Part shown: one piece after another, positions 7,444-13,670 of the stretch | How positions within the stretch are numbered: the stretch's first letter is position 1 | How the letters are laid out: every line of letters starts with the position of its first letter | Assembly (NCBI GenBank): GCA_947470005.1 | Contig: CANISA010000014.1 | Span: forward strand, 1 to 13,670 | Origin: Legionellaceae bacterium | GTDB lineage: Bacteria > Pseudomonadota > Gammaproteobacteria > Legionellales > Legionellaceae | Direction: 5' to 3' | DNA: 13,670 nt | Notes under the pieces: model-generated | The model's input: the letters and a program-made list of their open reading frames with translations, nothing else | Databases searched by the model: none | Told to the model about the DNA's origin: nothing | Position numbers and translations under genes: made by a program

Positions 7444-8559
7444 TTAGTTTGCTTTTTGTAGTGCCTGGATGATAGCCCCTAAAAACCGAGTTGCTTCACC
7501 TCCGGTGACTGCACGGTGATCAAAACTCAGCGAGAGAGGGAGAATGTGGCGCGAGTGAATCGTTCCTTTTTCGCTGATTACGCCCTCGTACAAACGCCCC
7601 ACGGCGAGAATGGCAACCATTGGGGGTACAATGATGGGGCTTGCGAAACGGCCTGCAAATTTGCCGAAATTAGATAGCGTGATTGTTGAACCGTGAAATT
7701 GCTCAGGTGGGATGGTGCGGGTTTGGACGCCTTGCTTGTAATCATTAATCATGTGGCGAAGTGTTGCATCGTTGTGTTTTGCCGCGTTATGGATGACAGG
7801 GACAAAGAGGCCTTCAGGGCTATCCATGGCAAGGCCTAAATTGACTTCAGTGAAGCATTTACGTGCGCTATGCGCGGTGTCAAACCATGCATTGAGCGCA
7901 GGCTCTACTTGGCATGCCGCACACATGGCGCGAATTAAGCGCAACGTTATATCGCCTTGTTTTATCCAGGAAGACACGTCTACTTCGTCAAACAGGCTGA
8001 CTGGCACCACGTCACGATGAGATTGGACCATGCTGTTTAACATGGCTCGACGAACGCCACGAAGCGGCTCAAAGCCTTCGGGCGGCGTTGATCGCTGGTC
8101 TACTTCGCGTTGAATGTCTTCGCGCGTGAGCGTGCCGTGCTCGCCTGTGCCGGTTAATGTGTGGAGATCGATGTTCCATTTTTTAGCTAGCATGCGAATG
8201 GCTGGCGTGGTTCTGGCGCGGGCAGGTGATGATGAATCTGAGCCGATGATAAAGTGATCGTCACTCACGTCGGTACTTTCTTCCAAGTTCCCAACGACGG
8301 TTCCTTTGTCTTCCCGCGCGTTGCTTGCCAGCGCGAACTTAACCAAAGGCGATCCGGTTTTAATCACATCACCGGGCTTTCCAAACAAAGACTCAATCGT
8401 GCCACTTTGTGGACAAGGAACATCCACAACGGCTTTGGCCGTCTCCATGGAAACAAGCGGTTGGTCGGTGGTGACGACATCGCCTTCTTTAACAAACCAT
8501 TCATGTATTTCCGCGTCGGGTAAGCCTTCACCTAAGTCGGGTAAGTTGAAAATAGTCAT
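7444..8559 (-). CDS. pdhC: Dihydrolipoamide acyltransferase (E2) of the pyruvate dehydrogenase-type complex
   Basis: The core acyltransferase: it takes the acyl group from E1 on a swinging lipoyl arm and passes it to CoA. The ATG at 8559 (371 residues) is preferred to the GTG at 8565 because GGAG lies 5 nt upstream of the ATG. A single lipoyl domain spans about 1-78 with lipoyl-lysine Lys42 in METAKAVVD. A polar linker follows, then a peripheral-subunit-binding domain at about 116-152 (TTPAIRMLAKKW, then GEHGTLTREDI). The catalytic domain runs from about 165 to the end. The active-site motif is FDHRAVTGG with His348; the usual Asp of H-x-x-x-D-G is Thr352, a variant I recall from related E2s. 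One lipoyl domain contrasts with the three of E. coli AceF. The gene starts 2 nt after the pdhB stop. The substrate could be pyruvate or branched-chain 2-oxoacids. Confidence 0.9.
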   Translation of the reverse strand: MTIFNLPDLGEGLPDAEIHEWFVKEGDVVTTDQPLVSMETAKAVVDVPCPQSGTIESLFGKPGDVIKTGSPLVKFALASNAREDKGTVVGNLEESTDVSDDHFIIGSDSSSPARARTTPAIRMLAKKWNIDLHTLTGTGEHGTLTREDIQREVDQRSTPPEGFEPLRGVRRAMLNSMVQSHRDVVPVSLFDEVDVSSWIKQGDITLRLIRAMCAACQVEPALNAWFDTAHSARKCFTEVNLGLAMDSPEGLFVPVIHNAAKHNDATLRHMINDYKQGVQTRTIPPEQFHGSTITLSNFGKFAGRFASPIIVPPMVAILAVGRLYEGVISEKGTIHSRHILPLSLSFDHRAVTGGEATRFLGAIIQALQKAN

Positions 8560-8561
8560 AA

Positions 8562-9536
8562 TCACTCCATGATGCTTATCACGCTTTGTTTAATGCGCGC
8601 TACACTCGGGATGTAGTATTTTTCTAATTGAAAATAGGGCATAACGATGTCATACCCCGTGACTCGTTGCACCGGTCCCAGAAGTGCGTCCATGCTGTTT
8701 TCCATGATTTGTGCGGAAATTTCAGCGCCTAGACCGCCCGTTTTAGCTCCCTCATGAACAATAACGCAACGCCCGGTTTTTTCAACGGATCGCAGAATTG
8801 TTTCTATATCAAGGGGTTTGATACTGGCAACATCAATAACCTCAACGGATAAACCCTCTTCTGTTAGTTGTTTTGCCGCTTGCATGGTCTCATGGACGCT
8901 CGCGCCCCAGCTAATTAAGGTGAGATCCGTACCTGTTTGTAAGGTGAAGCATTTTCCTAAAGGAAGGGCGACGCCGTCATCGACGACCGGTTGTTTAACC
9001 AGTCGATAGATGCGCTTGGGTTCAAGAAAGATAACAGGGTCTGGGCTACGCATGGCGGCAAGTAAAAGCCCGTACGCACGTCGTGGTGAAGAAGGAATCA
9101 AGACTTGCAGTCCAGGAATATGTGCAAACAAGGCTTCAGTGCTTTCAGAGTGATGCTCAGGCGCGCGGATCCCCCCGCCAAATGGCGCACGAAACACCAA
9201 TGGGCAATGCAATCGGCCGCGTGTACGGTTACGAAAGCGTGCCGCGTGAGTAACAATTTGATTCATTGCTGGGTAAATAAACCCCATAAACTGAAATTCT
9301 GCAACGGGCTTTAATCCTTGCAGAGACATCCCGATAGCAAGCCCTGCGATCATGGATTCAGCCAGGGGCGAGTCAAACACCCGTCGTTCACCAAAACGAG
9401 CTTGAAGGCCTGCTGTTGCACGAAAGACCCCGCCATTTTTGCCGACATCCTCGCCAAAAACGAGTACGTTTTCATCGTGTTCTAACTCATATGCCAGCGC
9501 GGTGGTGACGGCTTCGACCAGTGTAATATCAGGCAT
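8562..9536 (-). CDS. pdhB: Pyruvate dehydrogenase-type E1 component, beta subunit
   Basis: Pairs with the alpha subunit in an alpha2beta2 2-oxoacid dehydrogenase that decarboxylates the substrate on ThDP and reductively acylates E2. The ATG at 9536 is preferred to an upstream in-frame start at 9572, because a strong GGAGG sits 6 nt before it and the resulting 324 residues match the usual PdhB length. FGEDVG (28-33), FDSPLAE with the ThDP-activating Glu60, and a His-rich loop PEHHSES at about 126-132 are visible. The C-terminal transketolase-type domain includes VIDVASIKPLD and VHEGAKTGGLGAEI. The start overlaps the end of pdhA by 8 nt, indicating translational coupling and 1:1 synthesis. Confidence 0.92.
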   Translation of the reverse strand: MPDITLVEAVTTALAYELEHDENVLVFGEDVGKNGGVFRATAGLQARFGERRVFDSPLAESMIAGLAIGMSLQGLKPVAEFQFMGFIYPAMNQIVTHAARFRNRTRGRLHCPLVFRAPFGGGIRAPEHHSESTEALFAHIPGLQVLIPSSPRRAYGLLLAAMRSPDPVIFLEPKRIYRLVKQPVVDDGVALPLGKCFTLQTGTDLTLISWGASVHETMQAAKQLTEEGLSVEVIDVASIKPLDIETILRSVEKTGRCVIVHEGAKTGGLGAEISAQIMENSMDALLGPVQRVTGYDIVMPYFQLEKYYIPSVARIKQSVISIME

Positions 9537-10611
9537 GAGAGGCCTCCTCCATGGCGATGGCGCGTTGTTCAATTAAGTATTCGGGTAATTCAGCGTAGTG
9601 GTAATCAAATGCGCTGCTGATGAGTTGTGGTGCACGGTTTAAATAGTCGTCCACGGCCTGCTGAACTTCAGCGGACACGTCTTTAATCAGCGCTTCTTCG
9701 TGGACGTCACTCCATAGATTTATCTTTTCGAGGAAATATCGAAAGCGCTGAATGGGCTCTTTTAGAGTCGCTTGCTCGACTTCTTCTTTGGGTTGATACC
9801 GCGTGGCATCGTCAGCGGTGGTGTGATCGGATAAACGGTACGTGAGCGCCTCTACTAATGTTGGTCCTTTTCCTAGGCGCGCTTTTTCAATGGCCTCGCC
9901 GATAACTTGGCGCGTCGCAAGGATGTCATTACCATCCACTTGCACTCCTTCGAAGCCTGCGGCAATTGCTTTTTGTGCGAGTGTTTGTGCGGCAGTTTGT
10001 TGTTTGATGTTGACTGATATTGCCCATTGGTTGTTGTTTACGACGAACACGACGGGAAGTTTCCAGCAACCTGCAACATTCATGGCCTCATAAAAATCGC
10101 CTTCTGACGTTCCGCCATCGCCAACACAGACCACGGCAACGCGGGGTTGTTTGCGGTATTGGAAGGCAAAGGCAACGCCTGCCGCATGTAAGCATTGGGA
10201 GGCAATGGGTACGCAGATGGGTAAATCCTCAGAAGCAGTTGCAGCAGAAAATTGGCTTCCACGCTCATCCCCGCCCCAGTAGGCAAGAATTTCGGACATC
10301 TTAACGCCGCGTTGGAATTGAGCGGCATAGTCACGATAGTAAGGGACAAAAACGTCTTCGGGTTTCATCGCGTGCCCAATGGCGGTTGAAATGGCTTCTT
10401 GGCCATTAATGGGCGCGTACGTCCCCATTTTCCCGGTACGTTGAAGTGCGATTGCTTTCTTGTCAAAGACGCGCGCACGAACCATGCTTCGATAGAGTTC
10501 AAGCAAGACGGATTGATCGTGGGCAAAATGAGGCAACGCTCCAGAGCATTCACCTTGGTCGTTTAATATCTGTGTATAAGGGATTTCAAAGCGAGCAACA
10601 ACGGTTGACAC
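9529..10611 (-). CDS. pdhA: Pyruvate dehydrogenase-type E1 component, alpha subunit
   Basis: The ThDP-binding alpha subunit of the alpha2beta2 E1 enzyme, 360 residues. It starts at GTG (10611) with GGAG 6 nt upstream. PINGQEA (67-73) and PYYRDYA (90-96) are typical of the family. The ThDP motif begins GDGGTSEGD (164-172) and ends VNNNQWAIS (191-199), with the metal-ligand Asn intact. DHTTADDATRY is the conserved loop near the E2 interface. Sequence style lies between bacterial PDH E1-alpha and branched-chain 2-oxoacid dehydrogenase E1-alpha, so pyruvate is the likely but not certain substrate. It is first in the pdhA-pdhB-pdhC operon. The 110 nt separating it from rarA are AT-rich and probably hold a promoter, but no good -35/-10 pair stands out. 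No E3 (lpd) gene is in the window. Confidence 0.9.
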   Translation of the reverse strand: MSTVVARFEIPYTQILNDQGECSGALPHFAHDQSVLLELYRSMVRARVFDKKAIALQRTGKMGTYAPINGQEAISTAIGHAMKPEDVFVPYYRDYAAQFQRGVKMSEILAYWGGDERGSQFSAATASEDLPICVPIASQCLHAAGVAFAFQYRKQPRVAVVCVGDGGTSEGDFYEAMNVAGCWKLPVVFVVNNNQWAISVNIKQQTAAQTLAQKAIAAGFEGVQVDGNDILATRQVIGEAIEKARLGKGPTLVEALTYRLSDHTTADDATRYQPKEEVEQATLKEPIQRFRYFLEKINLWSDVHEEALIKDVSAEVQQAVDDYLNRAPQLISSAFDYHYAELPEYLIEQRAIAMEEASHA

Positions 10612-10721
10612 ACTTATCTCCTTTAAGCGATTTGCGTCGGAATAGGATACTCATATTTTTTTATAAAAACCAGCAGAGTATGCGTTACCCAAGCTAAGCG
10701 TGTGTGTTTTTAACAACGAAA

Positions 10722-12050
10722 TTATGCGTCTTTTTTATCCAATGTCGCAAAATAGTCCAATCGTGCGGCGATCTTTTTTTCTAGGCCACGTTGAACGGGA
10801 TGATAAAAACGTTGTGTTAGACCATCTGGAAAATATTGCTGTCCAGCCGAATAGCCGTTTGGTTCATCATGCGCATAGCGATACGCTTTGCCGTGCTCTA
10901 GATCGCGCATCAGCTTTGTTGGTGCGTTACGTAAATGGATGGGAACGGGGAGGGATCCATGTGATTTGGCGGCCTTCATTGCGTTGTTAAATGCAACGTA
11001 AGTCGCGTTACTTTTCGATGCACACGATAAATAAAGCACGGCTTCTGCGAGAGCTAACTCTCCTTCGGGAGGTCCTAATCGCTCATAAATTTGACATGCA
11101 TTTAAAGTGATCTCGAGCGCTCGAGGATCAGCAAGCCCAATGTCTTCACTGGCCATTCGTAAAAGACGTCTGGTGATGTAGCGTGGGTCGCATCCACCAT
11201 CAAGCATGCGGCATAGCCAATACAGTGCCGCATCGGGTGCAGAGCCTCGCACTGACTTGTGTAGTGCCGAAATTTGATCATAAAATACATCGCCTTGCTT
11301 ATCAAAACGTCGTAAATTTGTTTGTAGAATCGCTTCTAACAGGGCTTGGGTCACCGTGAAGGGGACGACACCTTGACCGGCTGCATCTGAAATAATTTCC
11401 AAGAGGTTTAGGACTTGACGGGTATCACCATCAGCGGCTCTAACCAGTGTTTCTTGTAATGCGAGTGGAAAATCCAATGTTAAATGGCCAAGTCCATTGT
11501 CTTTGTCGGTTAAGGCTTGTTGCAACACATGCATTAACTCTGAGTCTGATAAGCGTTTGAGGACATAGACGCGCATACGCGAGAGCAGGGCGTTATTTAA
11601 TTCAAACGATGGATTTTCAGTTGTGGCTCCTATCACAATAAACGTCCCATCTTCAATGTAGGGGAGAAAGATGTCTTGTTGCGCTTTGTTAAAACGATGA
11701 ATTTCGTCAATAAATAAAATCATGGCTTGGTTGTGTTGTTTCATGAGATTTTGGGCTTCACCCACCAATTGACGAATTTCTTTTACGCCAGACAAAATAG
11801 CTGATAAGCGCTCAAAGCGCGCATGCGATTGATTAGCCATCAATTGTGCTAACGTCGTTTTGCCCGTTCCGGGGGGGCCCCATAAAATCATGGAATGTAA
11901 TATTCCTTTTTCAATGGCGTGACGAAGTGGTTTACCTGGACCGAGTAAATGCGTTTGACCGATGAACGTTTGCAATGATTGGGGTCGCATTCGGGTTGCA
12001 AGCGGGTGATAATTGTTGTTGATGAGGGGCGCTAAGGACATGAGAGGCAT
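10722..12050 (-). CDS. rarA: Replication-associated recombination protein A (RarA/MgsA), AAA+ ATPase
   Basis: A clamp-loader-like AAA+ ATPase acting at stalled replication forks, related to eukaryotic WRNIP1 and to RuvB. Its 442 residues match the family length. RPQSLQTFIGQTHLLG near 22-37 is the conserved N-terminal signature. Walker A is GPPGTGKT (58-65), Walker B is LFIDEIHRF (112-120), and sensor 1 is GATTENPSF (141-149). An SRMR arginine-finger segment follows at about 158-161. The C-terminal half has the tetramerisation-domain signatures DALYWLCRMLDGGCDP, RRLLRMASEDIGLADPRAL and PEGELALAEAVLYL (each visible in parts). Two in-frame ATGs (12050, 12041) compete and neither has a clear Shine-Dalgarno sequence, so the start is uncertain by three codons. 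It is not next to lolA or serS, its neighbours in E. coli. Confidence 0.95.
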   Translation of the reverse strand: MPLMSLAPLINNNYHPLATRMRPQSLQTFIGQTHLLGPGKPLRHAIEKGILHSMILWGPPGTGKTTLAQLMANQSHARFERLSAILSGVKEIRQLVGEAQNLMKQHNQAMILFIDEIHRFNKAQQDIFLPYIEDGTFIVIGATTENPSFELNNALLSRMRVYVLKRLSDSELMHVLQQALTDKDNGLGHLTLDFPLALQETLVRAADGDTRQVLNLLEIISDAAGQGVVPFTVTQALLEAILQTNLRRFDKQGDVFYDQISALHKSVRGSAPDAALYWLCRMLDGGCDPRYITRRLLRMASEDIGLADPRALEITLNACQIYERLGPPEGELALAEAVLYLSCASKSNATYVAFNNAMKAAKSHGSLPVPIHLRNAPTKLMRDLEHGKAYRYAHDEPNGYSAGQQYFPDGLTQRFYHPVQRGLEKKIAARLDYFATLDKKDA

Positions 12051-12145
12051 GGAATTATTAACAAGGGAATCGTAAAATAGTATATGATTTCGTGCGATTT
12101 TGTTAGATCAGGATTGATTGATGAGAAGGCTGAGGGTGCAATATA

Positions 12146-12556
12146 ATGGCTAATTTTGAAATTTTTAAGTATGAACTGCTGATCAGAGAACATCATTTAG
12201 ACACGTTTGGTCATGTCAACAATGCAACCTATCTTGAAATATTAGAAGAAGCACGCTGGGAGTTTGTTACTGCTCGTGGATTTGGGCTTGAAGCCATACA
12301 TAAAGCGGGGCGTGGACCGATTGTCTTGGCGTTAGATATTAAGTTTCAAAGAGAAATAAAATTAAGGCAAACCATTCGAATTGAGTCCCAAATGATCGCG
12401 TATGAGAAGAAAATAGGCACACTCAATCAATGTATATTTAACGAACAAGAAGAGTGTTGTTGTCAAGTTAAGATGACGTTTGGGTTATTTGACTTGAACG
12501 AACGAAAACTGATTATGCCGACACCGCAATGGCTTGATGTTATGGGGATGAGCTAA
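12146..12556 (+). CDS. Acyl-CoA thioesterase, 4HBT hotdog-fold family (YbgC/FadM-like)
   Basis: A 136-residue single-domain hotdog thioesterase, the usual family length. The N-terminal motif LDTFGHVNNATYLEIL (18-33) contains the catalytic Asp19, His23 and the Asn pair of YbgC/4-hydroxybenzoyl-CoA thioesterases. EEARWEF (34-40) continues the central helix. It would hydrolyse an acyl-CoA thioester; chain length cannot be read from the sequence. The start at 12146 has GAGGG (12132-12136) 9 nt upstream. It is divergently oriented from rarA with a 95-nt intergenic region, and no tol-pal genes follow as they do after ybgC in E. coli. A role in tuning CoA-ester pools alongside the beta-oxidation genes is possible but not shown. 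Confidence 0.85.
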   Translation: MANFEIFKYELLIREHHLDTFGHVNNATYLEILEEARWEFVTARGFGLEAIHKAGRGPIVLALDIKFQREIKLRQTIRIESQMIAYEKKIGTLNQCIFNEQEECCCQVKMTFGLFDLNERKLIMPTPQWLDVMGMS

Positions 12557-12613
12557 GGCTTGAAATGCATGCACCTTAATCATATTGAACGTAATTAAAG
12601 AAAGCCATCCGAT

Positions 12614-12629
12614 CTTAATTTGACTTAAT
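12614..12629 (+). promoter_or_regulatory. CTTAAT direct repeat, PmrA-box-like
   Basis: CTTAAT occurs at 12614-12619 and 12624-12629, a 10-bp period, 44 nt before the ATG of the broken gene. In Legionella and Coxiella, PmrA controls Dot/Icm secretion genes through tandem CTTAAT repeats with an 11-bp period. The spacing here is one base short, so the match is suggestive only. Confidence 0.3.
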
Positions 12630-12672
12630 TGTTTTTATTTGACGCACTCGGCGCTCTGAGCTCATTGGAGAG

Positions 12673-13575
12673 ATGCATGAAGCATTGCGATTATTGGGTG
12701 TTCAAGTACCTGATAATACTGTTTCTTTTCCTCAAGGGGACATAACATCTGGCTATGTAATTTCTGCCGGACCGCAAGCAATTGAAAACGTAGAGGCTAT
12801 TTTAGCTAGTCACCGGGCGCGCAGTGCTCCGCCGGTAATGAACCCTGTCCAGGACGTGCGTGATGTTACGCGTGCGACCATCCCTGGGGTGACGAACGCC
12901 TGTTCTGGGTACGTCCTTTGGAGATCCGTACACGGGACGCCAGGAACGGATCCCCACAGAGGTGGATCAGCTTACCGCTCGGCATTTACAAATTCTTGCT
13001 CGCCTAAAGGGAATTGAGCGTGCATTACAGCGTTTAGTGAATTTACCCGAAGGTGATCGCCGGCTCGCATTAGGCCAAGTCGCTCGAATTGAATTACCAT
13101 TTAGTGCTACGAGAGATCCTCGCAGCCAAGAGGTACTCAATCGGATAGGAGCGCTTGTTTGGCAACTTGACGTGGTCTGGGGTGGTGCGCCGGCCGAAGA
13201 TGTGCTTATTCCTCGCGAGGGTTATGTCAATGCGACGACAAACACCGGTGATAATCATGCTCCGATAGGGAATGAGGGTGGTTATGCAAGTGTCGATGCA
13301 ATGATCTCCAGCAATGCCGTCGTTGATCATCTCAATGCCGCGGCGAATGAAGGGATAACGTTAGTGGTGTCACCTCCTTTTCATCCTGGATCGATCTTTT
13401 ATCTCGGCTTGATGTTCTGTTATCTCAATTTTGGGAGGTTGAATATCAAAAACTTGTCGTTTTATTATCCCAAACTGCGGGGATGGCAGCAACGAATGAT
13501 GACAGTCTGGACAGCTCGTTAATATACCCATTCAACTTGAAGGTACTGGTTTTATCGTCTGAAAATTATCATTAA
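12673..13575 (+). pseudogene. Unrecognised gene of about 300 codons broken by two frameshifts
   Basis: I do not recognise this family. The reading frame begins at ATG 12673 (start uncertain: GGAG at 12667-12670 is only 2 nt upstream) and is sensible through ATIPGVTNACSG. It then moves to the +1 frame near 12907-12910, giving GTSFGDPYTGRQERIP and 150 further residues. Near 13375-13381 it returns to the first frame: SPPF is followed by SSWIDLLSRLDVLLSQFWE and continues to a TAA at 13573. Both shifts fall at homopolymer runs (GGG and TTTT), as expected of single-base indels. The joined protein would be about 299 residues, soluble-looking, with no signal peptide or membrane span; it has a helical stretch ARLKGIERALQRL and an Asn/Gly-rich middle. 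An accessory or effector-like gene in decay is possible, as are two sequencing errors in an intact gene. Confidence 0.65.
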
Positions 13576-13608
13576 TCCGGTCCCGAAGTGACTGACCTAT
13601 TTTTAATA

Positions 13609-13638
13609 TTGTTGTTTCAAAAAATTCCGATATAGAAT
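13609..13638 (+). promoter_or_regulatory. Weak promoter-like sequence at the window edge
   Basis: TTGTTG (13609-13614) and TAGAAT (13633-13638, five of six consensus bases) are 18 nt apart and point off the right edge. The rest of 13576-13670 shows no gene or RNA that I can support. Confidence 0.25.
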
Positions 13639-13670
13639 CTCGAAAATGCTTCGCCGAGGTAAAAAACACA

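Noticed and set aside
9537..9572. Upstream in-frame start of pdhB adding 12 residues
   Set aside because: The extension overlaps the 3' end of pdhA and has no conserved sequence, while the start at 9536 has an ideal GGAGG and gives the family length.
12890..12912. Programmed ribosomal frameshift in the broken gene
   Set aside because: No classical slippery heptamer or downstream structure was seen, and two opposite shifts in one gene fit indels or sequencing errors better.
13382..13522. C-terminal stretch of the second open segment after PPFHPG
   Set aside because: Its composition is unlike the preceding protein, whereas the neighbouring frame gives a natural helical sequence to a later stop; the tail is out-of-frame translation.
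1..13670. CRISPR array, riboswitch or replication origin
   Set aside because: No regularly spaced repeats, no recognisable riboswitch core (including a THI-box before the ThDP genes) and no iteron or DnaA-box cluster were seen.

Overview
The window looks like chromosomal DNA of a gammaproteobacterium, GC in the mid-40s by eye. The gene set resembles that of Legionellales-type bacteria: E1-alpha/E1-beta/E2 pyruvate dehydrogenase with a single-lipoyl E2, a FadI/FadJ-like pair, and an 'acetolactate synthase' paired with a semialdehyde dehydrogenase. That placement is an inference from gene style, not a proven identification.

Left end (1-700): a fused remnant, in which the tail of an apparent IS transposase runs in frame into the C-terminus of a tyrosine recombinase. 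It is followed by a bidirectional terminator and two minus-strand tRNA genes, Arg(ACG) and Ser(GCT), with a good shared promoter. The recombinase tail faces the 3' end of tRNA-Arg, as expected of an old island insertion site.

Plus-strand metabolic block (877-7392): a thiolase gene overlaps a bifunctional enoyl-CoA hydratase/3-hydroxyacyl-CoA dehydrogenase gene, giving a fatty-acid beta-oxidation operon that ends in a strong terminator. Next comes a two-gene operon encoding a ThDP enzyme of the acetolactate-synthase fold and a succinate-semialdehyde-type aldehyde dehydrogenase. This pair most resembles the 2-oxoglutarate decarboxylase plus SSADH route that replaces 2-oxoglutarate dehydrogenase in cyanobacteria.

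Minus-strand block (7444-12050): rarA lies upstream of pdhA-pdhB-pdhC, which are tightly coupled (8-nt overlap, then a 2-nt gap). No E3 dihydrolipoamide dehydrogenase gene is present, so E3 must come from elsewhere. A convergent hairpin at 7403-7435 separates the two metabolic blocks. It shares most of its sequence with the terminator at 4230-4257.

Right end (12146-13670): a hotdog-fold thioesterase gene divergent from rarA, then an unrecognised gene of about 300 codons. That gene is broken by two compensating frameshifts and preceded by a CTTAAT direct repeat resembling, but not exactly matching, a PmrA box. The final 95 bases hold only a weak promoter-like sequence.

Together the intact genes feed central carbon metabolism. 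Beta-oxidation yields acetyl-CoA, PDH turns pyruvate into acetyl-CoA, and the decarboxylase/dehydrogenase pair may carry 2-oxoglutarate to succinate. The two ends hold mobile-element or decaying accessory DNA.
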